64,000 nt of DNA from Desmodesmus armatus (Eukaryota > Chlorophyta > Chlorophyceae > Sphaeropleales > Scenedesmaceae), in contig VIIQ02000228.1 of NCBI GenBank assembly GCA_007449985.2, positions 1 to 64,000 of the forward strand. The letters run 5' to 3'. Of the stretch, positions 23,396 to 34,400 are shown piece by piece. Every line of letters begins with the position of its first letter. Position 1 is the stretch's first letter. The notes below the pieces were generated by a model that was not told the DNA's origin, did no database searches, and worked only from the letters and a program-made list of their open reading frames with translations. Both the position numbers and the translations under genes were made by a program.

Positions 23396-25571
23396 CGTCT
23401 CTAAAGTTGGGCCCGATGTCGAAGTTCATGTTGAACATCGCTGGGCGCCGATGTTCATATGCTGAGATCGACATCGAGATTGCTACTGAATGTTTTTCGA
23501 TGTCCAACATCGGCCGATGTCGACCTCACTTGGACATCGATTTCAGACATCGGCCGATGTCGAAGTGCTGGACATGGATGCCATTCCTTTAGACATTGAT
23601 GCCCAACTGATTGAGGGCTGATCCTCCAGCCTAGCTTTCTTTTAGATGCCTAGTTGCAGGCCTGTGGGCTGTGTATGGGCGCAAACAAGGGTTTGGCCTC
23701 TTATTGGAGTGCGCACGCCTGCCTCCTCTGCTACGTTCAGGCCATTCACTGCATGTGTTGCCCCTATGTAGCTACAGGGCCTGAAGTACTCCCAGTCAGT
23801 CATCGTGTGCTGGCTGGGCTGCTGCTATCCCATGAAGATGTGGTCATGGCATGCCCTTAACCTGTCAGCACTAGTAGTGTTGACAGTACTGTGTTGACAG
23901 CATCGCATAGGACTGTACAGCAGCAGACCAAAAAGTCAGCAGCACTTGACGGTTTGCCACTGTGCAGGACAGCAGAGTAGTTAGATGAAGATTAGGCCGT
24001 GAGGAACAACACAGTATACTGGTATGGGGTTGCTCACACCCAAATTCAACTGCGTGCTGCAGTTGTAGTCTGACAGCTGTGCTGCAGCAGCAGAAGCCAA
24101 GGTGGGCAGAAAAAGCACTTTGTAAGGTAGCTCAGACTAGCTTGACACACAAATGTAACATGCATATGGTGATAATGCTTGTGCTTTCCACAAGACGTTT
24201 GCGCCATACCTACTACTGCTGCTGCATTCTACTGCTGTTGCGAGTTCCCGCCACAGGTCAAAGCAGTGCTAAGTGGAACTAATCATTACACGTGTTTCCG
24301 GCCAGGTTCATTGCCCAAGCAGCATGCTGCCAGCAGCAAATCGACCCTGGTGCAAGACAAGCAAGACACCACCAGGCGACCAGTGACCTAGGACACTAGA
24401 AAGCATGTGCCAGTTACGGCCACAACGCAGGCATACAAAGGGCATAAGAAGCAGCAGCGCTGAAACGGGCTGCTGCAGACCACCCCACACATGCTGCTCT
24501 GTGGTTTCAAAACCAAACTACTGTAGAGGGATTCCCAAGGACCTGTGGTCAGCAAGTCGCAAGAGTGCCCAAGGCAAGCACCAGGCGTAGCTGGGTGAGC
24601 AGAGCTCTGCAACCCACAACAGTAGCTGTTCGCCAGACGCCACAACAGCTGCTGTGCAACCACACATTGAAAACCGCCCGCAGAAACCATCCATGTGGCA
24701 TCTATATGTCCGTGTTATGGGATAGGGCGGGTGATCCTGTGAGCTGTGTGGCAGACAACTCGATCACAGCCACAACACTCTCATGCACTGCTGCTGCTGC
24801 TGCTCCCTGACTGTCCACGCAGCTAGGCTGCTCCTTCTTCGCCACCTGACGTGGGAACCCTCAAAGATACCTTGCCACTGCATCACACCACACCATATAG
24901 CCGCTGCATGTAGTCGCTGCTGCTACGGGAGAATGGACATGTCCACCTAACGGACCCCCGAGCATGCTGCCTTTGCCGCATGGACGGACTCTCCGGCTTG
25001 GGGAAGGGCCACATCGAGTATGACTTGCTCTAATTAGCCATCGGCTAGCTCCAGAGACGAGGCTCGAGCGCAAAGCGCTGGCTGCTCCATCACTGCATCG
25101 CTGATGTTTCCAGGACCACCGCGAGGAGGTTGCAAGTCCCTAGTCCCTCGTGTGGAGCTAAGTGGAGCTAAGCTGATGACAAAATGAATCAATGCTACTG
25201 AGATACATGTGTGCATCACCGACAGCCGCATATGCACTGCTGTGGCTTGCAGTTGCGTGACATAATCGTTATCATCGGGCTTTGCGATTATCAAGTTTAT
25301 GTTGATGGCTTTCCAGCCACCGGATCGAGTACAAAGTGCTGCACGTGCACATGGCGTATCATTGCGGCGCTTGGATCACCGACGCAACGCTCAAGCACGC
25401 CGTATTTACAGTCACGGCGTTTCGATGTCCGTTCCATGCCCAGCACCCGATGCCGAGCGCGATGTCTAACTCGCCGATGTCCAACATCCATATCCAGGCG
25501 TTGTCAGACATCGCAGAATGTCTGACATCGCCTGGACATCGTAGACATGGATATCCAAACTTTTAGAGACG
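23396..25571. mobile_element. Probable non-autonomous DNA transposon with CGATGTC-rich ends
   Basis: The left end reads CGTCTCTAAAGTTGGG, and the right end, read inward, CGTCTCTAAAAGTTTGG. These form an inverted terminal pair over a 2176-bp element. The first roughly 165 bp hold seven exact copies of CGATGTC or its complement, including a perfect 16-bp palindrome at 23546-23561. The last roughly 135 bp hold six more; I saw none in the interior. Dense subterminal motifs of this kind are the usual arrangement of transposase-binding sites in hAT- and CACTA-like elements. No transposase was recognised inside, and no target-site duplication is visible: the left flank is poly-G satellite and the right flank a different repeat. 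The superfamily is unassigned. Confidence 0.7.
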
Positions 25572-26298
25572 CAAAGAGCGGCGCGTAGCGTTGGATTGAG
25601 GGCGGCGGATGCCGCGTGATGGTGCGCAGCGGTGGTGGTCCGCAAAAAACATCTGGTTGGCTCTAGTGAAAGACAAAAATAGTGTCTTCAAGCGTGCCAA
25701 CATGCACCCCAACTGAGTCAGAGAGCGGCGCGTAGCGTTGGATTGAGGGCGGCGGATGCCGCGTGATGGTGCGCAGCGGTGGTGGTCCGCAAAAAAAATC
25801 TGGTTGGCTCTAGTGAAAGACAAAAATAGTGTCTTCAAGCGTGCCAACATGCACCCCAACTGAGTCAGAGAGCGGCGCGTAGCGTTGGGTTGAGGGCGGC
25901 GGATGCCGCGTGATGGTGCGCAGCGGTGGTGGTCCGCAAAAAACATCTGGTTGGCTCTAGTGAAAGACAAATATAGTGTCTTCAAGCGTGCCAACATGCA
26001 CCCCAACTGAGTCAGAGAGCGGCGCATAGCGTTGGAATGAGGCGGCGGATGCCGCGTGATGGTGCGCAGCGGTGGTGGTCCGCACAAATCATCTGGCTGG
26101 CTCTAGTGAAAGACAAATATAGTGTCTTCAAGCGTGCCAACATGCACCCCAACTGAGTCAGAGAGCGGCGCGTAGCGTTGGGTTCAGGGCGGCGGATGCC
26201 GCGTGATGGTGCGCAGCGGTGGTGGTCCGCAAAAATCATCTGGTTGGCTCTAGTAGCACCCCAAATGAGTCAGAGAGCGGCGCGTAGCATTGGGTTGA
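25572..26298. repeat. 147-bp tandem repeat, about five units
   Basis: GAGCGG starts at 25576, 25723, 25870, 26017, 26163 and 26275, so the period is 147 bp (146 once); the last full interval is shortened to 112 bp by an internal deletion. Because 147 is divisible by 3, a minus-strand frame stays open as a 49-residue repeat, but the frame has no other coding sign. A second inverted cluster lies at 62321-62660. Confidence 0.92.
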
Positions 26299-26345
26299 GC
26301 CCCCCCCCCCCCCCCCCCCCCGGGCGCTCATGCCTAGTCTCAGCA
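26299..26345 (-). repeat. Poly-C tract and inverted scrap of the poly-G satellite
   Basis: After TTGAG there is a run of more than 20 C, followed by GGGCGCTCATGCCTAGT. The complement of this is the satellite landmark ACTAGGCATGAGC before its G-run. It is therefore a satellite fragment in the opposite orientation to the main array, placed on the far side of the transposon and the 147-bp repeat. Confidence 0.8.
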
Positions 26346-28185
26346 CCAATGAAGTCGCTCATATGATGTGGCCAAGCCGTTGATCATCAGCAAGTTGCTT
26401 GCATGCCCATAACAGAGATTTATTCTTGCCGCATGGCATAAGGTTTTTTTGGGACAACAGTCTGTTTTCCATCTGTCCCCCCCTTCCCCGTCAACAATCC
26501 CAACAGTAGCACCAGAACTCTGCCAAAACCGTGAGCGGAGGCTATGCACCTTGTGGATCCTTACGACTACATTGGAAAATGTTGTTGCTACATTGTTTTC
26601 AGCCTGCATGGCCCATCTTGTTCGGCTGCAGCAAAATTCACCAATATTCAACATTGGCTACCCCCCTCCCCCCCAATGATGTTGCAGTTGACGTTGCTGA
26701 TCACATTTACATACGGGCAGTGGCGGTGACCACAGAGTGCAGTTGTGCTGATGTTTGTGATGTCCAGGGCCGAACCTGCAGTCCAAACACCAACTTTCCT
26801 CAAGCCATCCCCAACTTCCCCGACACCTACTCTCCCTGTGAGGGTGACTGAAATCACCCTGCAATCAGGCGTATTACACGTATTACAATGCCTTTAGAAA
26901 CTTGTAAGTGTAACAACACACCCCTGGCCTTTGACACTCCACATTTATTGGCAAGGCATGTTGAACAGACCCTGTTCCCATGCTCCACGACCGCGCATAT
27001 TCCAATACCAATCCAGCAATCCCCTCCAGAACAGTTACCAAAAACAGAATCTAATCCAACAAGCGACCGATTGACAGCCATATGGCCCCCAACAGCGACA
27101 CCTGCTCACATGCGACACTTGCTGTTGTTGCCTGGTGGGGAGCACACAGGCTGTCCACAGGCCCGCCAGCTGCCCAAACGCCTCTGCCAAGATTACAGGT
27201 AGCGGCTCAGACAGTCAATTCAACTGACTCACTTGCTGCTCCAGAGAGTTGCTGGACCTCCACCTGACAAACGGGCGAATGGGCTCTGAGGGCAATGTGT
27301 CATACCTCAGAAGACGACTGCTCAACGCCTGCCGTGTGGCTGGCTGCCTTGCTGGCATCAGCTGCTGCCTGTTATGGCAGGCCTGCATGCTGACAGTCGT
27401 TCTTGTTTGTGTAATTTTGTCCGCTTAGCCAGTGGAAAATCGACTTCACAAACACCAAACAGTTTCGGTGTGCTGCTGCATGCAACAAGTTGGATATGGC
27501 TGGGTGCTGGTGGTGGAGCCTGGGCGCACGTGCACTCCATCGGGTGGCGGACCCTCAGATGGATTACAAACATATGCTCAACCTCGCTCAACAGTCAGCT
27601 TGTGCTGTGTATGCTGTTTGTGTCCCCTGCTGCATCAGGGGTACCAATACTCTAAGTTGGTATGTTAGTACCCCTGTGCTGCATTTTTGTCTTCCCCATC
27701 ATATGGGTTGTACCGTTTCACATTTCAGTGAAAGTTTCGTGAAGGGAAGTTTTTGCAATTGACTTCTGATAGTGCTCTGCAGTGCTGCAGCAGCTGCTGG
27801 ACCCCTCCCTCATTGCCTAGGACTGCTGCTACTCTTTGTTTACACCATAGAAACCTACTATGTACATACAGGCCACATGGAACTAGCACAGTGATGCCAG
27901 CAGCGCAACCGCTTTGTGCCCTTCATGATGGATGTGTGCAACTACATGAAAGGGCCTGTGTAGGCTCCTTTTGCAGCTGCCGGTGAAAGAGATACAAAAC
28001 TGCAAAATCAAGCACTTGCCAGGGGAGTAGTATTACCATCAGGAGTCTGCTTGGTGATTGACTCAGTTGATCACCATAATAATGTTTTACTGTTCAGCTT
28101 TGGCAGGCCAGGGAGAGCAGGTCACTCTTTCAGTGATAGATGGATCATTGTGTTATGCTGACTGAGCCTTGTTACTTGGAGAAGG
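26346..28185. other. Intergenic DNA with diverged dispersed repeats
   Basis: No recognisable gene was found. The stretch holds a repeat at 27060-27410 related to 41622-41965, and a segment at 27480-27700 related to parts of 34595-34690 and 39028-39185 (shared text such as ATGGCTGGGTGCT and GTCTTCCCCATCAT). The rest shows nothing beyond short C-runs. Confidence 0.5.
27060..27410. repeat. Dispersed repeat, about 340 bp (copy 1)
   Basis: It aligns with 41622-41965 through shared blocks such as CACACAGGCTGTCCACAGGC, CAGCTGCCCAAACGCCTCT, CTCAACGCCTGC and CTGTTATGGCAGGCCTGCA in the same order and orientation. Divergence is moderate with small indels, so this is an old duplication or transposon remnant. 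No ends or coding capacity are recognisable. Confidence 0.7.
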
Positions 28186-28190
28186 TTACA
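28186..28190 (-). promoter_or_regulatory. Candidate TGTAA poly(A) signal of the fucosyltransferase gene
   Basis: TGTAA on the minus strand lies about 80 bp after the proposed stop codon. TGTAA is the usual polyadenylation signal of chlorophyte algae. The assignment rests on motif and distance only. Confidence 0.4.
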
Positions 28191-28271
28191 TCCTGCAGTA
28201 TATAGATCCTGGTGGGCAATGCCATTGTTGTTTGGCGAAAATGTCCATGTAACATACTCCCCCAGTATATA

Positions 28272-28408
28272 CTACTGTTTCCAGGTAGCATTGGCACTGC
28301 AAAGCGTATATTGTGGGCGACTACCAGTGATACGCCAGGAACTGACCAAAGTACACAAGTCACAGAAAGGTTGCCACGAGGCTTTGTAAGCCAACAATTG
28401 TTGAAAAC
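28272..28408 (-). CDS. Fucosyltransferase exon 4 (C-terminus)
   Basis: The acceptor TTTTGCATGCAG restores the frame from the phase-1 donor of exon 3. The exon encodes FQQLLAYKASWQPFCDLC and ends at TAG (28274-28272). The paired cysteines near the end are typical of GT10 C-termini, which supports this splice. A minor alternative is read-through of exon 3 to the stop at 28502-28500. Confidence 0.75.
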
Positions 28409-31400
28409 CTGCATGCAAAAGCAACAACAGTCCGGCTTGACTACACGTTCAGATTTTGGCAAAGGTTGCTTTCACTCCACGTCATGCAGGCAATCACACT
28501 TATACACAAGCGCATGTACAAACAAGTTGTTCGAAACAACAGCCTCTTGACGTTGCGGGTAACTCACCGGACGACCATTTCGAGGAGGGCCACCCCTTCC
28601 AAGCCAGTTTTTGCTCATATGCCGTTTCATTGTTTGCCAGCCTGTCCAGCTCTGCTTGAAGTGCTGCTGGGCTTCCCAAGTCTGCATAATTTATCAACGC
28701 ACTCTTGTGGGGGATGAGGTTTTCTACATTGGCAGCACCCCAGTATATGGGGACGCACCCGGCAGCCAGAGCGTCATACACCTTCTCCGTTACGTAATCT
28801 TGGGACACGCTGTTCTCCATTGCCTGCAGGCACAACATCACATGCAGATGCAAAGTAAGATTGTGGCACAAGAACATGTTTGGTGCCAATAGGAAGCTGT
28901 GTCCAGTGTTGACCAGCTCCAATAAGGTATGTTGGGGTTTTCTGGGGCTAACGACCACACCTCCCTGCATAATGATGCAGGCAAGACCCCAGTACCCTGG
29001 CGATACCATACCCACCACGCAGAACTTGTATCTACTGAAATATTTCAGCTTCTTGGACGTCCGGTCCAGCGCTGAGGCACTCTGGAAATCTGCAAGGCTG
29101 GCAGGGTCAGGCAAAGCATTTCTGCCCGGCAGAGAGCACCTGCCATAGCTGTGAATACTGATGCTGCTGTTACTGCTTTGCAATAGCTGGTTCAGCTGTG
29201 CCAATACTGATTGCCGCCCATTGTTGGCAGCGCAGTTGCTATTGGCATAGATGATGGCATTGTGCTTCAAGTTATGCGGCATTGGCTTCTGCCTGAGCGT
29301 CAACTCTGCTTTGCTGAAAAAGGTTGGGAGATAGGGGGTCCACACCTGCAATGCAGTCCAAGGGTGAGCCATAGCAGTGCAATCAGAATGTGTGTTGGAA
29401 TCAACTGTGTGATCTTACTTGCCTCGCCTGTGCGCGTCTACCATACATGTCACAGCTGTTATCAGCAGTGCTGAATTTCAGCACAACACAAGACTTTCGT
29501 TTGAAAGTGATACTAATACTAGTCGTACCAGGGTCAAACACCATACTGGTATTTAGCGACCAAAACCCTTCCCCCGCACAAGCCCGCAAACACAGATACA
29601 TTTATAGTAAAATCGAAGTTGTGGTGTGTAAGACAGACACGAACAGGCTGCCACAGGTCTGCACGTGAGGTGCTCTCTCATCACCTGTGTCCCCTACACT
29701 CGACCTCCTGATGTAGGGCTGCATTCCATCATCATGCACCCAACCAGCTGACTTTGGTTGTCCTGGTATGCCTTCAGCATGTTGATCAGCAGCCGTCTGC
29801 AGCAATGCAGGCCAAGCCACCTACAGGGACCTTTTGTTTCGGTCAAGGCACATTCCCTCTGCCGGGCTACGCGCTTTCATCAGAACTGTATAGGCACTGG
29901 GGGTCCCAGATTACGTAATTTTTGACTTCGTCTACTCAAGGTGGTACCGTTGAAGCTAAGCACGCAACTGATGGCTGCTTGCGTTGTTGGTGTTTGAGCT
30001 GTATCAGCCATCTTTCCCCACTCGTTGTCTTACGTGTGCATGACAGCAGCAGATGGTGGCAAGCAGTAGTGTGCAAGTCTGGGCAGGAGACTCTCTACTG
30101 CATCACACATCTTGCACAAACGAATCAACTGAGTTATTGTGATTCGAATGAGACCATTTGCGACCCACCTCATGAGCCAGAGGCAGGGTAGAATTGACCG
30201 GCCAACGTGAGCAAGCAGTATGCGCTCTAATACTACATAAATTACATAAGAACAACATATGCATTGCTTGAGAACCCTGAATCAGCGAAAGTAAAGCAGG
30301 TGAAGTGTGGATGCCTGATCAACAGCAGTGGAAGCCCCACAGAGCGGTCCAGGCAGCGCCTGGGCAAAGCATTCAAGATGTAGCACGTCTATATAGGCCG
30401 GAGAAAGCTTGTGTTGAGCCATTTGAGGCATGTGTTCGGTTCGGGAAGACATGAGATACAGCATACACCCCGTTTGCCAAACGTGATTGATTGTACAGCA
30501 TGTTTGCAAGGGTTTGCAAGGCTGCACCCGCTTGCTGATCTCGTGCTGTTCTGCTGACAGCAGCAGGCTCAAGTGTCGCCCAAAGCGCAGGCCCCAAAAT
30601 GAATCAAACTCAAACTCAGCCAAACCGCGCCTGCACAGGGGCTTGTTGAAATTCCCGCCACAACAGCAGGCGCCCTGTGCTTGCTTCAACAGACCGTTGA
30701 TAATTCTCCACCAGTAAAGTGCACAGAGCCCTTGCGGCGTTCAAGCATGTCAGAGGGACCCTGACTTATTCCAATTTTGGCGCACAGGCCCTGGAGGCTG
30801 CTCCTAACAAAGTTTAGCAGTCGATCTTAGTCAACTGTGACCCCTCAGCTACTGCTACGGACCGCGCTGAGCCAGCCAACCCACCCCAGCTACTGCCTAC
30901 AGCACCAGCAATGTACTGCCAGGAGTGCAGGGCTGGGCAAGGTGTGCCACAGGATGAAAGTATGTAAGTACTGCTTGAGCCATACCAGGACGCTGTAGCA
31001 AGGCTGCTGGTAACATTAATAACATGACGCATTTGCACGATCTGAAATGTCATTGTATGCCTCTGTAGAATAAATCAATACTTTCATGCAAACAAGCCCT
31101 CCGGACCCTTTAAAGGAGCGCATTCAAAAGCACAAATTCCACAAACCAATCGTGGCGACAGCAGGGCCGCATCACGGTCGCCAAAGGGCAGTTCAGTTCA
31201 AGCGGTTGACAACGGCAGCAGAGAACGGGCGTCCACCACAAACCCAAGACCACGAGGGGGGGGGGGGGCAAACAGTTGTATCCCTCCCCCCCCCCTTCTC
31301 TGTTTAGGCTCTTTGGTTTAGAACACCACCCAATGTGCTACAGCCAACCCAACCAGAGTGAATCCGATTGGGAGAGCCAGATCCGCCCCTGCAAGCCGAC

Positions 31401-34400
31401 AGGCGCCTTCTGTCAAGGAACAGGGGTGAGGGTGTAAACCGACGCCGTTGTTGGGCTAGTTATTGGTACTGCTGTCTCCCTTGCTGACGAGCCGCTGAAC
31501 CCCCCCTTTTGCGTATTAGGCTGTTTTTGCAATCGAACCCTCCCCCCCTCTCCGATTTAGGCTTGGCGTCACCCTCCCGGGGTCGTAGGTTTGTGGTGGA
31601 CCCCCTGTTTAAAAGTGCAATAAACTACGTAGATGCACAATAACCTGCTTTGAGGATATGGACAGCCAAAGCGATATGACATTCCAGTCCACTCTTGACA
31701 GCACCAGCAAGAAACTGGCGCTCTGCTGCTGGTCGCAAGGGTCGCAATACTTTCTGTAAGCCTCACCACGTAGACAGCAGAGACAGGCACAGCAACAGCG
31801 ACAACATCAGACAGTGCCTGTAGTCACCCACAAGTTAGTCACCATTACAGCCTGGTGTCGGCCAGGCAGACATGACACATTGATGACAAAACCTGAGCAT
31901 GACCTGACTAGTCATTGGTTGTGAGTAAATTTCAACGTTGGAGACTGTGGATGCCTACTGCAACATGGACTGGTAATACACCCGAATCTGAACTCAGCGT
32001 ACACTGTGATTGTATGGCACATGTTTGATGTGACAAAAAAAAACTGGTGCGTTTTCAACACAGCTTTTGGTCTACTATCGTGTGGCGCGATGATGGTCAT
32101 GTGCATAGGCAAATATCTGCACCAACCACCAATTGTCTGGCTTCATGCTGTCACAAAATGTACCACTCTTGTGGCGTGGGACTGATTTCATTGTGTTGAG
32201 ACCTGCTAAAATTCTTCTTTCTTCCAGGTCCCCACTAGCTTTCATGGACGTCACACAGGGGTGGGGCCCTGTTGATTTCCTGTTGACACCAGACCGAGAA
32301 TTGTGTCGCGGTAGGGATGAATGATGTTGACACAGGGACGTTTTCCTTCAAGCCCTGACAATGCCTTTACCCATGGGGCCAGTCAAGCTTTCCATACCCC
32401 CAGAAGGGTTGGCACTGCCTTGGACAATCGCAGCCAAAGCTTTGAGACCCCACTCCCATCTGCCGGAAAAACCCCTCCCCTCCCCTCCAGCACAGGTCAA
32501 TATCAACCTCAAGCTGGTAGCAAGGCCCACGACGTCTATGGGAAAACGGTGGCGTTGGAGCTTCTCGGCCACCTTGGGCCTGATGTGGCTGCAAATTGGG
32601 TTGTGTACACTTGGGATGCTGTTGAGGCTGCCTGCACAACCTTGAGTCAACCCGTGATGTCGGCCTTTATAGGGTGGCACCAGCTGCTGCTGTAGTGACG
32701 GATGGTGCGCAGCAGCCTTTCAACGGCTCAGAGGCACCAGGGGTCAATCGAGATGCACTGATGGCTAAAAAGAGTTAGTTCCCTTTGGCCATAAACGGGG
32801 TTTCATAGCCAGCACTGGTCCTGCACGGAAGTCAACACTGCTACTGTCCCCAACAGTCCCGCATGACACCTGAAAACCCACTGTTGCTAGGCCTGCTGAC
32901 TGTGGTGTCTGATACCTGTTGCTTCGAAAACAAGCCGAGAGCATGCCTTGCAATCCTCAAAGTTGAATTGTTGAAACAAATTCAACATCGAGGATCGGAC
33001 GAGCCTTTGGCATTTGATGATTTTGGACCCAGATCAAGGGGGGGGGGGGGCCGTGCAGGAAAGTGCCGGACACCACGTCAGAAAAGTGTGAACGGGGCCA
33101 GACACCACCCCACCCCCCCCCCTCCCCCGTAAACCTGCGTTCCGAGGCCAGGCGATGGTTGATACAGTTTATATATGTATTTATGTGAAGCTTTAGCACT
33201 CTTCAAAGCGTGCTGCAAGCTTTTCTGAGGTCGGAACTTTGAACATTGATCCAGATCGATCAACGTGTTGTTCGTTCTGGAAGGGGTCCCAGAGTGCTGA
33301 ACAGCACTGGAATGAGCTGTGTATATTACTTTAGGACATACCCACACCTCGCCAATGTTTCACATCAAGCAGCCCCAACGCACTGGGCCACCGCCCTCAA
33401 CCAGCAGTCAACCGCCGCTGTGCTGCTGCCTTTCAGGGCCCTCATGGTAGCCTGATAGGTATTGTGAAGGCACCAAAAGGGCAGCAATCGATATCATATG
33501 ATGTAAGCTTTGACATGAGCCGCATACGGCCTCTATCGGACTGCTGACAAAAACGTTACTGAACTTGTGCAGAAAAGTGAAACAGGCCCCAGACCACCCC
33601 CCCTCCCCCCCCCCCCCTGCATAAACCCTCTCACATTTCCTGCGAAATAGGGTCAAATTAAATCTGTTATTGCATATAATATACCCTGAAATTTTCAGGG
33701 CAAGGTCCGGGGTGGTGCTGTCCAGCACCCAGACTGCCCCCCCCTTGCCCAGATTAAAATATTATAACGTGAGCATGCCGTGAGGAAATTGTTTTCATAG
33801 CTTACCTAGACAGCAGCAGCAGAGCACAGGTTTCACAGACCCTGGTGGTGCGCATGTACCCCTGCACCATTGGTCTCTGGCTGTGCAGGGACACTGCCCT
33901 AGGCAGGAAGCATCATGCGATCTGTAATGGGTTGAATGCACAGCCTATAATCATGCCTTGTGAAACCCCAATCAATACCCTCCTTCCCCCTACAACAAGT
34001 AAAAGACAGCGGCTGCAGGCTTGTGGTTGCCTCTACATGCCACAGCCTAGTTGATGGATGGACTGTTGACCAGGCACAAGAAATGGTTGCTGCAGCGCAA
34101 GCAAACATCACCCTCAAAAAAGCATCATTGCATCGGTGCACGCCGTATGTGCCTGGGGAGTTCAGTGCCCATCTTGAATAGTAGGTCCTGCCATGCCTGT
34201 CCTCTGCGAGACAGCACTGTCAAGTAAAGCGTATACGTAGCTATACGTTGTGATTAGTGTGTCATCTGCTGAAGCTGTGAAGCACACCAGCATGGGTCAC
34301 CGCAAGTGCCACCCATCGATGGTGATGTGGTGCTGTCACCAGGCCTTGGTGATGCATAATTGAGTGCACCCGGGTACATCAAGAGGTGTTTGGATCCACT

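Noticed and set aside
23396..25571. Transposase gene inside the CGATGTC-ended element
   Set aside because: No open frame of meaningful length or known transposase motif was found.
25563..26239. 49-residue repeat protein from the 147-bp array
   Set aside because: The frame stays open only because 147 is divisible by 3. Composition is not protein-like and the inverted cluster does not keep the frame.
30282..30689. Open frame as an extra fucosyltransferase exon
   Set aside because: Exons 1 and 2 already join in frame in the expected family order, and this frame has no GT10 resemblance.
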